NCBI RefSeq assembly: GCF_000002995.4
Contig: NW_025062475.1
Coordinates: forward strand, 12,556,687-12,620,686
Direction: 5' to 3'
Origin: Brugia malayi
Lineage: Eukaryota > Nematoda > Chromadorea > Rhabditida > Onchocercidae
DNA: 64,000 nt
The translations under genes and the position numbers were made by a program. Positions 43,901-56,443 of the stretch are shown piece by piece (positions within the stretch are counted from its first letter, which is position 1; every line of letters begins with the position of its first letter). The notes beneath the pieces were generated by a model. It had not been told where the DNA came from. It searched no databases and saw nothing but the letters and a program-made list of their open reading frames with translations.

Positions 43901-46900
43901 AAACAGCATCTGATGTGTTATGTCGAAAACTTTCCTTCAGATTTCGACATGCACATTTTCTTTATTATAACTGAGATTGACATCATAAGATCAGAACTAT
44001 AATCAACGATGCGATCATCTAAGTGATGAAAGTGGGATAAGGTCAAAATCAGAAACAGATCTTTTGAAATTTGATATGTACTGATCATCATTTATAACAT
44101 TTTTAATAACATTTATAACATCCTGATCATTGCTGTAGAGAAAATTTTCAAAATCACTGTCATCACTCTTTGACAAATGTAAACTTTAAATTCTAAAAAA
44201 AAAAAATCTTTTTTCTGTGAACTGTTGAAGGGATGCGAAACTTGTTTTCGATTATTATTATTATTACTAATTAAATTTTAGGGTGCTGGAATGGAAACTG
44301 ATGAAGACGAAAAGATTTTGCTGAAAGGTAAGTGGTAAACTTATGTTCTTTAGGTTGTGGTATCTTGCAAAACTAATTTAGATGTTTTAGATGAAATTTG
44401 CTGCCTTGAGAGCGACGTAATAACTGTTTGTTCACCTGTACGATTTTCGCTGAAAGCAGAAAGTAAGCGATGTGATTTGGGTGAAATATATATACGTTGG
44501 AGAAGGTTAATTTAGATCTAATAAAATTATTTAAATTTATCATTGTAGAGTATTTAAAGAAGTTTATTAGTTAATTATGTACTTTTTAAAATGGTCCAAA
44601 CCATTTCTAATATAATTTAGACGAGCTATATTACAGGAATACTTTACTGGATGGTTGGGTTTTGTCCCAGCTTAGCATTGGATCTGTTCTTGTGAAAAAT
44701 TCTCCACTATCAGTTGAAGCGCATCCTCGAACTTCTTATCTTATCGTACGAACAGCAATTCCAGTTATTTTTACAATTCGAAATCTATATGACAAAGTGA
44801 TCGATCTGCAGATGATGTTAGAATTGGCAGATGTATTTGTGTTCGCTGGCAACAAAAAGGTTAGATTGTCTTCTCTACACTGATATTTCGGAAATTCCAA
44901 ATGGTTTTTTAATGTGTCTATTTTTAAGTTTGTTGATGATTTGAGATGTTGGAGCATGTTATGATGACATAGTTCGAGCTATACAATGTGATTTGATAAT
45001 CTAACTAATTCAGATTGTATGGGGTAGTTGATAAATCTATTCGGTTCAAATTGTATTACGGTAACTGATAAATCTAGTTTTAGCTAAAGTAGTGTATTTG
45101 CTGATAGAAACAATTAATATCTGGTTATAAAAGCACAGCGGTACTGCAGAATTATCAATTTATTCCATTAACCACCATTCTTGCTTTCCTTCTTCGTATA
45201 ACTTTATGTTTAACATAAAATTTTTTCTGTAATGGTTAATTTCAATGAGATTTTCGTGACCACTAGTGCCCATGCATTTCAAAGCTAAGTTCCATTTCAT
45301 TCTTAATTCAAATTGCTTTCAGTGTTTTTGTTTCAATTTCTCAATTTATGGCCTCACTTTGATCTGTTTTTACAATTCATTTAATTAATTTGTTTTTCTA
45401 AAAAATAGAGATGGCCTTTTGTTTTATTTTGTACATATTAAGTTTTGTCCTCAGGAACGGTTGCAATACATGTTTATCAGTTAAATCGAAAATAGAGCAA
45501 TATTTTCCTAGGACATGGAAAGAAATTGGAGTGCACCGTTAATTTTTTTCATGATTTATTTTCGATACTCTATGCTTTCAATACTTTAAGTTTAAAAGCG
45601 TGGATTGGTGGTGTCACTTTTTTTTTTTTTTGGTTTCCTTAAATTGATTTCAAAATTGTTAAGTCTGTTTTGCTCTATACATGTTTCCGTATTATTTCAT
45701 TGTCACTTCGAATCATCACAATTTTTCCTATTGGCTGATCTCTTGCTTATGGTATATGTATACTCACGCAAATACCTACAAATACACGTTTCCCACAAGA
45801 ATTGTTGACGAATTATGTTTAGTTGCTTCATTTTTCTGCTGAGAAATAGCTGTTGAAAAATGCATATAAACATTCAGAAGACAGAGACAGAAGAATTAAA
45901 GTTGTTCATTTCAATTTGGCTAAATTCTGTGAATTAAAAAGATAGAAGTAATGTGTCTTATAAAGTGAGATTAGATGATAATTGAGAATTTATTTTTATA
46001 TTCTAACCCTCCTGATGCCGCCACTGTATCAGGTTCAGTTTCACTGGCATATTGAGAAGAATCCATCTCAGGAATTCCTTTTCGGAAAACAGTTTGGCTT
46101 ATTAATTAAAACAAATAAAAAACTTTTATAGATAAATTTACTAAATTTATTGTATCATCGTAGTCATTCGTCTGTGAAATAAATATGTACTGATTTGAAT
46201 TTACTGAAATTCGGGACTTCGAGAATTTCTCTTCCAGAAGATGGACATATTGTTTTGCATTTTTCACACATCGCTTTCAAAAGCTTATTATCAGTTTAAA
46301 TTCTCCATGCTTTATCTTTTTGATGTGAATGTGAGAATAGCTTATTAAACTTGCTGAAATTTATGGTTTTTTTTTTTTCGTTTTTGTTTTTATTTGGTAG
46401 AATAGTAATATGTGTTCTGATCCGAAAGTGATCATTTTATTCTTATTCTTTAACTGATTCATCTGTTTATTATTTTGCTAAGAAATTGTGGTCCATAATC
46501 GCTAGAAGCTTATCTTAAAACCGATTAGTGTCATTTTTTATTCGCTGCGCCATTTAACTTAAACGTTAATGGGACTGAATTTTGAGTTATCGGTTCAACT
46601 GCTACTTTGACAAGAAGAATGTCTCATATGAGTAATCAATTTCAGAAAGATTTTGATAAAAATATATGTTAAAAAACTGAGCAAATTGATGTTCTTTCAA
46701 ATTGACTAATTTTTTCGATCAATCAACAATAAAATGTTGCAGTAAGCAGTAGGAAAGAGATGAAAGAACGTCTTCACTGTTCAAAATATGTTGGCAACCA
46801 TGAATTAAAAAAGAAAAGAAGGAAATAATTTCAAAAAAAGATATCATCCACAAACGATGTTTAATCTTGTTCAGTTGCATTCTACTCGGTCATTCATCCT

Positions 46901-49542
46901 TCCTTTCAATATTTTTCGAAACAAAAGTAGTTGTCAAAAATATTAGCTTACCTGATTTCTCTTAAGCAGAAAGGAAACATTCCTTTTGGCTAAAAGTTAA
47001 CTTTCCTTCTTTCTCGTTTGATTTTTAAATTTTTATTACAGCATCGCCAACTCCATTAGTAAGCAGTTCTCACAAAAGAATGATTGATGTTTGAAGGTAG
47101 TAGAGTGATGGTTGTTGAAGGATAACTAAATTAAAATAAATTGGACTAGACCGGACATAGTCTCTTCTTCTATTTCATTACATTATTCCTTATCATCATT
47201 ATCATCATCGTTATCATTACCACTACTATCATTTCACAGTTTATAATGGTGACATAAGCAAAGGTGAAAGAGTGAAGAAAGAAGAGCAAAGATTGCAAAG
47301 AAGAAATGTTAGCATTGTTGTCATATTGTATTGTTATCTCATTTCTTGTTTTTTTTTTTTTTTTTTTTTTTGGCATAATACCACCTGACTGAATCTTTTT
47401 TTTTGCTACATTTCTAGATTAATCTGACAAAGATGCATTAGCTTCTATTCATAAAAGTTAAGGATGAAGCTTTTTCATGACGACATCAGTCAGAAAGTGG
47501 GTCAACAGGAATTACATGACTTAAATTGTGGGTTGCCGAGAAGCGTAGATTTTTGTCCATAATAGGAAAATGAAATGACACGTTGTTATACTTCTCGAAC
47601 TCTTCTTTCATATTAGTCGTCAGCAAAATAAAACTATTGTAGTGAGAGATGTTATCATTGCTGATTCACTGATAATGAAGAATAGTGAGACAATGCTGGC
47701 ATATGTAAATGGAAGTATTCACGGATATTAGAATGACCCAAGTGATGTCAGGGCAATAGAGAAAGGACAGTATGAGACTTATGATGCAACGATAGATTGC
47801 AGTGCTTTCGATGTTTTTTTCTGGTTAATTTCATTATTTCATTAGGTAGCCAGTGCTTATCACAAAACACAGCTCTGTACTTCATTCGAGGCAATAATGA
47901 AGCTGAATTTTGTCAAATTGACAGTTAAATTTTGAAAGTCTACAGAGAGGAATATGTGATGTGCTCTAACTCAAACTCTACTAAGTTCTTTCTAGTCTCT
48001 AAAGGGAATTCCATTCGCTTTTCTCTGGCTTCAGTGACAGCTCACCTCACGAACATATTCCAAATATTTCTGTTGGGTTGACTGTGTCATCCGTTTTTTC
48101 TTAGCTGAGAAGTAGCATATGATTAGACTGGTTAGGAGAGAAGTTGAGAAGGATGAGCTATACGTGAAATAAGTGGAAATTTGGCTCACGTGACCGTATT
48201 TCCTTTCTACTCTTCAAAATTTTCGTTCTGAATTTTCTACGTTATAATACACCTTCATATGCTGTTTTTTTCTGTTAGACTAGTGTTTATGCCTACCTAT
48301 CGTATGCATATTTGGAGAATATTTTTCCCTTTTGCAGATCGATATTCGTTTATTACCATCGGAAATTTATGAGTATAAAGTATCAGTGATGGCTCTTTGT
48401 GCTGGTCGTTTACCGTTCCCGAAGCTCACAATTCGAAGTTCGATGTTCGATCCAACAGTGCTGGACGAAATTACGTTGCTTTCAATTCCAGATGCTATGT
48501 TTATACTGGTTAGTTCTTTTTTTTTTTCTTTTGTTCTAAAATGATTTCAGAGGATTTGTGCTAATTAGTGTCTGGATATATCAGCTTTTGAGAATATTAA
48601 AATTCAAGTATCTTTTGAAAATTTAATTTCTGGAAAATACTTGTTGCATTTTGTTGCCATATGTAGTCATCTGTTTTTAATACTTTGAGAGAACGGTAAT
48701 TAAGTCCGAGCCATTTGTGACAAATCTTCCATTCTCGTTTATGACAAGTAACAGGATTTTGTCAGTATTTTGGTTGGTGAAATATTGCTCAGTTGCGGAA
48801 CAAATGAATAATGATGATGATATATTTGCATAATTGAATGAGGTACTGTTGTTTTGCAGCCTTTAGCTAAGATGTGAAATGTGATGACAACTGATTTGGT
48901 TGGTTTCGATTCGGATTGATTACTGCTAGCCTACTGCTATGGAGGCTTTGTTACTGATGTTTTCCGATCCGCCGATCATGATTGTAAGGTAGAGGGAATA
49001 AATAGACAGTCGTCAACCTTTCGCTATTGCATATCATATTTAGATGCCTAGTGATAGTAATACATCTTTTAATTGTTCTTTGTTAAATAAAGTTGACACT
49101 AGTGACATGCTTTTGTTCAGTAGTGATGTCTAACCTTACACTAAGATGAATAACCGTATCTCGTGCAATTTTCTGTAGCTCTTTTCGTCGGCATGTTTCT
49201 AAAATGGTTCGTTGCTTATTTCGGAAGTGCTACAGTTAGCTGTTGTTCCTGGTTGTCTACATTAGCATGAAGCAGTTCCTTCATGATTATTCAACTGCAG
49301 CACGACCACACTGAATGCTGAATGCATTTGCCGAAGGATATTTTACATGTGCCTCTGATTTTACTCTCATTATTATCGTTAAACTGCTTTGCTTGTATTC
49401 TTTGCATTAATTAGTTTCATTTTAGGCATCCGTCATTATTCATCCCACAGATGAATGGATTTATGTACGTAATTGTAATGATTTTAATGAACTGTTTCAT
49501 CTACAGTCTATTGTTAATTTAACAAATAATTGGAAGGAATGA
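37933..49542 (+). CDS. trpp-11: TRAPPC11, TRAPP-III complex subunit
   Basis: Subunit of the TRAPP tethering complex in ER-Golgi traffic and autophagy. Twenty-two exons: 37933-38142, 38232-38389, 38628-38804, 39024-39188, 39891-39987, 40147-40296, 40392-40679, 40816-40971, 41033-41293, 41602-41757, 41961-42164, 42303-42451, 42564-42689, 42748-42877, 43020-43127, 43195-43296, 43512-43613, 44282-44327, 44391-44505, 44637-44859, 48338-48508, 49426-49542. This gives 1136 residues; human TRAPPC11 has about 1133. Recognisable blocks: FLTGLDIVNNRSHAAVFSAF, VLFADLDWDHPSW, QFKLAFISELRQDTHTAL, YPNPDPL with FYGQRPW (foie-gras region), QFKKYKCLRM, then a beta-rich C-terminal (Gryzun) half. Intron 1 (89 nt) is nearly open; without removing it the reading frame breaks. 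The exon 15 donor (43127, or 43121) is ambiguous. Confidence 0.92.
44860..48337 (+). other. large intron 20 of trpp-11 (3.5 kb)
   Basis: No exon recognised. Holds T-runs (about 45618-45632, 46369-46379, 47349-47371), a TCA/TTA-type simple repeat (about 47187-47232) and a TCACGTGA palindrome (48186-48193). Confidence 0.6.
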
Positions 49543-50001
49543 AGTAAGAACCAAACGTGGAGCACAATCAGATCGGAAAGGCGGAGTTGACGAACTGACC
49601 GAACAACATCGAAGGAAGAAGAAGGAAGAAGGAAGAAGGAAGGAAGGAAGGAGGCAGAGGAAGCACAGCAACACCCTCCGAGCCACGCCACCATCATCAC
49701 CACTATCACCATCACTACCAGTAGCACTATCACCACCACTATCATCACCATCACTACCATTATCATCACCACCACCAGCAGTACTACCGCAGCAGCAGCA
49801 GTATCAGTATCGTCACCATCGGCACTATCATTATCTGCAACAAGTCATTCACACATATAGTAGGCAGGCAAGCAATCCGTTGGTGGGTTTGGTGCTGGTG
49901 GTTCGGCCGAATACCTGATAACACATACTGTCAGCAGTTGCGGGCTGTGGAGCGTCCAGGTATTCTAGCAGCAGCAGCAGGTACGGGAGGGCGATTCAGA
50001 A
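49543..50001. other. spacer and probable 5' UTR of daf-7, repeat-rich
   Basis: Between the trpp-11 and daf-7 coding regions. Contains a GAAGGAA-type purine repeat (about 49611-49657) and a long CAY trinucleotide tract (about 49686-49838), followed by CAG units (49969-49980). No AATAAA was seen for trpp-11. Confidence 0.55.
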
Positions 50002-53000
50002 ATGACGTTCATTGCGGTGTCGATACACTCCATATTCCTAGCATTGAGCTTATCCTGCAGTCCATCGACACACGGAACCACCGCTTGGCACCATCACAGC
50101 AATCACAGTTGTCATGGTTGTGCAGAAGCGCGGGATGAGTTGGCCAAGATACGGCTGGAACTGATTAAACGTGAAATTCTGGAGAAGCTTGGTTTGGACG
50201 CACCACCACAAGTGCGACCACAAGATGGTTTCCCAGCAATTCCACAAGTTGCCAAGTATTTGAAGTATCAGTTACGACATGATTCAGTAACAACTTCTGT
50301 GCATACATCATTTCTGGCTGATGAACTGATGTTGCCTGAACGTAAAGCAGAGCGAACGATCGTATTAGCCGAAAGGACGTCAACTCGCTTCAACCTGAAC
50401 CCGAACCAAGTTCTTGCACATTTCAAGTTCTCCGATGAGCTGATGTCGAAACTGCTACTATCCGCTGTACTTAACATATATCTACGGAAGCCAACCAAGC
50501 TTCATCCTGATTCACGCATTGCGACAGTCCAAGTACTGGTCAAGGAGGTCGTCAAGAATGGCTCGGTCGGTATTACACTTTTTATCTTTCTCTTGCTCTT
50601 TCTTCCCTCTTCTCATCCCTTTATCTTCTCTCGGAAAAGTGAACAACACTTCCCCTTTACTTCCTTCCTTTGATAATCTCTCTTCCGCTCATGGCACCTT
50701 TAATTTATACTATTTATTCATTACTTACACATATCAACAAATCAGGAATTGTCAGTGAAGTTTCCTGATATTGGAGCACCTTTATGCATCTTGAACGCTT
50801 ATTTTGCGTAACCCATTTTATTTCCCAGTTTTTGGTAGGCCTTTCTTTATTCATTATTTCACATGCTTATCTTCTATTACGTGTCATCTCATTTTTTGTG
50901 TTTTGTGCTAACGTTAGCGATTTTGCTTCACTTAACACGGACGGCTAATTCTCATTGCAACTTATGCGATACGTCATGCAGAACCTCGTGAATGATGAAA
51001 AATCCTAATTCTTTCTGTCTGAAGTTGACACTCACAACTCAGTTCTCTTTTCTGAAGACAGAAATATTGCAAGCATTTCTGTTTCTGTAAAAGTGTAAAC
51101 AAATTACGGAATTAATGTATCCGAACAGATTTATTCTTCCTAAAAAAAGGATGGCTTATTTTTGTTAATGAGAATTCCAAGTTTTTTTCTGTAGCATCTC
51201 AGCTTATCTCTTTGATATTTTCACTTCCTAAAAATAGGAGTATGTTGCGTACGTCGCATCGTTCTGAAATAAAAAACTTTCGATTTGCAAATACCAACTT
51301 CAAAAGAACGTCAAATGTGCTATTTCTCGAGAAATTAAAATTTGTTGTGTAATAATGAAATACCGTATCTTGTTGTTGTTTATTCACATTTTGAGGGCTC
51401 CGAAATAGTTTTCCGGTAGAACAAGTAATAATAATTTGGGTCCTGACGTGCATTTGCTTCCAAGAAACATTTCTGATTTCGGAGCAGCAAGTTTGCAAAA
51501 CGGGTTTTGTTCATCATGGCCGCAGCAACGTCATCGTTGTCATCGTTATCATCTAGTTATATATTGATATGATATATATTCATGCAGAGAAGGGAAAGGG
51601 TATGATGATAAGCGCGATATCTGTTAGATATGGATCAAGGCCAAGAGCCGAGAAACCTCCTTAGTGACTATCGAGGTCACGTGGGTGTTGTGTAGATTGA
51701 GGCGCAAGTGAAGGTTTGTCAACCTCAAGGTTATTCTTCTTTCCGTCCTTTTTTAAGAGTGGAGAAAGAGCAGTAGTCTTCATTGGAGCAGGATAACTTG
51801 TCCTTTACTGTAAACATTCCTTTCATTGGACATGCAATCAAAGTAATCTCTCTGTCAAGAGAGAGAGAGAGAGAGAAAGATAATTGACGTATTGGTTTCC
51901 CAATTTAGAATCTCTTTGGTAATCATTGACGAACTGCGTAGCATCTTACCGGTTCTCTGTACATTTGTGCAGAAAAGTGAACAGATGTGAACTTGTAGAT
52001 AAAACCTATGCGACAAATTTTATCACTTTACTTTCAGGAAATAATTTTAGTAGATAGAGGAATGGAGAATGTGAGAAATGATAAGTGAAAACTATAAGAA
52101 AGTGAGAAAAGTAAAAGAAAAAAATTGAAAAGATTGCTTGGCGAGTGAATTTTATGCTGTGACAATCTCTCATCCGATTTTCATTCTGATCAATGCAAAT
52201 TAAACATCAAGCAATTCAAAGATGTACTTATTAGCAGTTCATCTCTTCCGAATAATTTTTTTTTTTTTTTGGCGACACGACCTACTAATAATGACTTCCA
52301 AGGTATATTGTCCTGTTCAGATCTGTTATTAGCTAATTCTCTCTGATCAGTGATATCCAGTGATCAAGTAATACAGGCATGGGACTACTGCAATAAGTAC
52401 GTATAACCACTCTGAACTTTTCATCTAACTTTCCTGTTTTTTACACAATTTCAAAACTGATTACAAAACGCATAAAAGGCGGTTTCGGTTTCACTGTACC
52501 TAACAACATTATTCCTTATCGATGTTACACTGCACTTTGTCACAATGTCATGGAAAGGACAGCTGTAATTGGCGTTAATTTGCAATTGCGCTTGTTTCCC
52601 TCATTTACTTCCTTCTTCAGGTCAACTTCTTCAGCACTTAGATCAATGGTGCTGTTGCAGTGCTTTTTTTTTTATTTTTTTCTTATCAGCAACAAATTTT
52701 AGCTCGTTTGGAAATCATTGAAAGAGTAATATTGATGTAATGTGCAGTTTAGAAGATTGAGTAACTTTTGTGTTCAGGAAGAGTTCAAGTGATCTATCTG
52801 CATCTGAACAAAATGTCATAGTGATAAATGAAATTATTGTCAATTGCGAGAATATCATGTAAAGCATTATCATCAAGTATTTGCCTTCCTTAAAATGCTG
52901 CACAATCTTTTATCTTCGTTTTGAATTCTTTCTTCTCTTAGTGTCCTTTTCATGTTTTCAACTGATTCATTTTAATTCAGTGAATAGATTTGTGGAGTAG

Positions 53001-55065
53001 CATAAAATTAAAAAGATGGAAAAATGCTGAAGTGAATCCAAGTGTTTCGTTGCATAAATATGACAAATGTCATCGTTGCTTTCCAGTTTTTTTGTTGAGG
53101 AATAAAATAGCGCGACAGGTGGGTTTGCGGAGGGTATGTTAAAATGCGCCAGCACTCTTTTCTTATCATCTTTCTTATTTTGTCAAATTTTACTTTACTG
53201 GTGTGCAGTCTTTTTATTCAACAATTTCCTTACTCTTTATCAGCTGCTCTTTTTTAAAAATCAAACAATTTTCCAACAGCAATGCTTATCAGATCATTTT
53301 TTTAATTTTGTAATTTACTTAGATTCATCTCATGACAATATGTAATTTCTCTAGTTATTTTCAAAAATGCCATTAGGTTGAAAGAATTCATCAAAAAAAG
53401 AACTGATCAATCTCAACGATTTTAGATTGCATTTCCTGATCTCTAGGTGATAGATCCTCTTTGTAATTATTAACATTGCTGTAAGATGTTGCAAACATCA
53501 CTCTCATCCTTCAAGCTTTTCACATTCTGAAGATCAGTTGAGTTTGTGTGAGATTTGCAATTGCTAAAGTTATTACAAGTATTACCATACTACCTGTCAC
53601 CTTTTTAAAACCCATCATTAGCACTGTTGATGGATTTCTCGAGATTAGTAGAAATAGAAAATGTCGCATTTCGTTACATTTCATCAGTGCACTTCAAGTT
53701 AATGTTCAAAGTGATGCTGAATACTTGCTTGACACCTTGCATCAATTTCGCTTACTTTGTCGCATTAACTAATTCCATTTAATTTCCAAGGCATATATCG
53801 AGACGACCGTTCTCCATCTCATTCGCTGCCACTCTCCATCATCAACTTCTTTTAAACTTGTGTCTCACTTCACTCGTGACCTAGGTGTCTCATCGAGATT
53901 TTATTAAGCTGATTGCTCTGTTCATTTGATGTAAGTTAATAAACTGATAAACTAATACCATGCTACACAACACTTTTCCTGCATCACATGTAAGAGTAAG
54001 GACTAAAGACCAATTTCTTGTCTTCCTGTGATTTTTGGAACTGACTGATTTTCACTAGAATGACAAATAAATTGGACGGGAGTCAAAATCAACAGATCCC
54101 TATCCATGTCTGTAGTGAACAAATCTATATTCAACCTCCAAATCCTAAGACTCATCATCATCTGTGCAGTTTTGCATGTGACATTCACTGAAGATATATG
54201 TCAGACTGGTAATCCTAGTGCTTGCTAAACGTGCAATATTTCATTGAATAATTGCATAAAGTTCAGATTGGCGCAGCTCTGGCAGAGCGCAAACGTCACG
54301 TTGATCTTAGCAAGGATGGTTACATACAAATCCCAATACGTGTTGACGACGTACAGCGGTGGTGGAGTGGTAATGATTTCATGGGTTTATACGTGGAAGC
54401 ATTTTACAAAGGCGAGAATTTGGCTATTCATCCACAACAGGATTCCAAAAATGTTCGTCTTTCTTATCGAAATTAGAAATGGATATTAGCAGGGGAATTA
54501 CTGTTTGATGTGTATGTGTCATGTCATGTCATGTCTTGTTACAGATGATGTATCTCGAGTTGACAACTGTAGAGGAGTGGGGTCGCCGCAAACGTAGCTA
54601 TCAGGAAGTGTGTACGAAAGAGATGAACGAACCGTCCTGTTGCCTGTACAGTTTAGTTGTGGATTTCGAAGCTGCCGGCTGGGACTTTGTTATTGCTCCC
54701 AAACTGTACGATGCGCACATGTGCAGCGGGGAATGTCGTCTTCACCATGTTGGTTGTCTCATTTTGCTACTAGTTAAATCATTCCGCGCTGCGCGCTATA
54801 CATACTCTTATAATTCCAATCTTTTGCTGGTCTGTTTCACATTTCCGAAGTGTGGAATCCTCATAAAACTGTTCATTTAGTATCTTTTCAGGCTGGCCGT
54901 TCCGCCCACAGCAAAATCACTTCATCGACAAAAAAAAACGCTGTGAGTGGCTGTTGTCATCCGACAGAGTACGACCCGATAACGTTGGTCTACATGACGC
55001 AAGAGAAGGAGCTGAAGATCCGCGAAGTGCCAGGCATGATTGCCCGGCGGTGTGCCTGTGCTTGA
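50002..55065 (+). CDS. daf-7: TGF-beta superfamily ligand, activin/myostatin type (probable DAF-7)
   Basis: Secreted signalling ligand. Four phase-0 exons: 50002-50565, 54267-54452, 54545-54748, 54892-55065; 375 residues. A hydrophobic N-terminus (about 1-24) is the signal peptide. The propeptide contains ELAKIRLELIKREILEKLGL, similar to the inhibitory helix of myostatin-type precursors. A furin site RRKR (264-267) precedes a 108-residue mature domain. That domain has nine cysteines: one, then a CC pair eight residues later, then CSGEC, GCC and the end CACA. The early extra cysteines place it with TGF-beta/activin/myostatin, not BMPs. VDFEAAGWDFVIAPK is the family core. In filariae the DAF-7 homologue has been called TGH-2. 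Assignment to daf-7 rather than tig-3 rests on the neighbours rps-29 and trpp-11, which I recall as daf-7 neighbours in C. elegans. Confidence 0.88.
50566..54266 (+). other. large intron 1 of daf-7 (3.7 kb)
   Basis: The propeptide aligns across the join without missing sequence, so no exon is expected here and none was seen. Contains a GA run (about 51860-51876), a CACGTG (about 51678) and a T-run (52258-52270). The donor TCG|GTCGGT is weak. The length suggests a place for regulatory elements, which I cannot identify. Confidence 0.6.
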
Positions 55066-55482
55066 CTTCAAGCGGCCACGAGACTGAGCGAATCCGGGTG
55101 TCGCGAGCCACGTACCTGAACGTGAAGGGACTACCATGGAACGTGGTTAACAAGCTCCATCTGCAACACCGAAACATCATTACTGTAACTGCTCAAGATA
55201 TGCAACTGCAACTGCTGCTGCTGCACATGCAGAATCCCACGATCACCAAGCTCCTCCACTTGTGTTTGCGCAAGACAGCAAAGTAGGATAAGGAAGGGGG
55301 CATGAAGGATGACCAAATTGGGGAATATTTGGCTGACATCTTGAACGCTCATTTTGAATTTCCTTGTTATTGTTAGGTATTTAATTGTCAACCATCACAC
55401 CAACACCACCACCACCACCAGAACACTGCCATTACCATAAATACCAACCAACGATATTGCTGCATGAATATGTTGGTCGTTC

Positions 55483-55488
55483 AATAAA
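55483..55488 (+). terminator. candidate poly(A) signal of daf-7
   Basis: AATAAA about 420 nt after the daf-7 stop; no nearer canonical signal was noticed. Confidence 0.4.
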
Positions 55489-56351
55489 AATGAGTGCGAA
55501 TTAGCCTTTTGCATCACAGAACTACATACATATACGGTATATTTGTCACAGACATACCATAGTGCAGCATAGTTTTGAATTTTAGAAATGAAGCTAAAAG
55601 TGCTGAGAAGTATTCATATATGCATCCATTCCTCTGTATATCGGCTGAATAATCCAGCATCTAACCAACTTCATACACATGCAAACATCATTCTTCTTTC
55701 ATATATATATTTTTGATATACATAAGATGCATTACTATGTAATCCAGTCACATGTACATTCATATAAGCATATCGGTATATTTTTACCAAACTGCATTCA
55801 AAAATATTATCGAAAAGTACTTGTTTACCAGGGTTCAGCATGATGGCACTCATCTTTTCAGTCACTTCAATATACTATTCATTCCAGTGACCGCAACCAA
55901 TAAATAGGTAACATATTCAGGTCAAGCAACAAATGCGACAAATGAAAACAATGAGTATATATATGAGTCAAAAAAAAAAAAAAAAAAGCAGCGAGGAGAG
56001 AACAGGACGACAAACAAAAGCAGGAAAAATATAGATAAAACAAAGCTGATAAAATAGACACAATCAGCTTATGGAATGAATAAGGCGATAAGGCTCTCTG
56101 TCTAGAATGCGATGCTGACCAATCGATGCAAAAATCCAATCCGCTTTTAACACTTCCTTTTTCATATCCAATTCAAATCTGCAGAAAATACTGTACAGAA
56201 CAGAACGAAATGACAGGATGGTCTTTTCGAACTTTTTTTTTTTCAATTATCTGGTGAGAATCATTTGCGCATTGAACATACGGAGAGACAGAGGTATATT
56301 TATCGAGCACAATTTCTAATTAGTTCATTTCATAGTTTACTCTGTTATTAG

Positions 56352-56357
56352 TTTATT
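56352..56357 (-). terminator. poly(A) signal of brc-1
   Basis: TTTATT on plus, AATAAA on minus, 87 nt beyond the brc-1 stop. Confidence 0.5.
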
Positions 56358-56443
56358 GATAAGCCTTGAGCTGTAATCATATGTCAAAACCTCAATAATT
56401 ATAGCACACCTTGATGCAAAACAAAACCGGTCCATGTTTCTCT

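Larger units (their letters stand above)
55066..56443. other. convergent 3' region between daf-7 and brc-1
   Basis: No gene supported. Holds a CAC-repeat tract (about 55396-55424), AATAAA on plus (55483-55488) for daf-7, an A-run (55971-55987), and AATAAA on minus (56357-56352) 87 nt after the brc-1 stop. The open frames at 54954-55391 are shadows of the daf-7 end. Confidence 0.5.

Noticed and set aside
54917..55391. Several overlapping open frames on both strands around the daf-7 end
   Set aside because: They are shadows of the mature TGF-beta domain and CA/CT-rich 3' UTR; only the nine-cysteine frame has homology.
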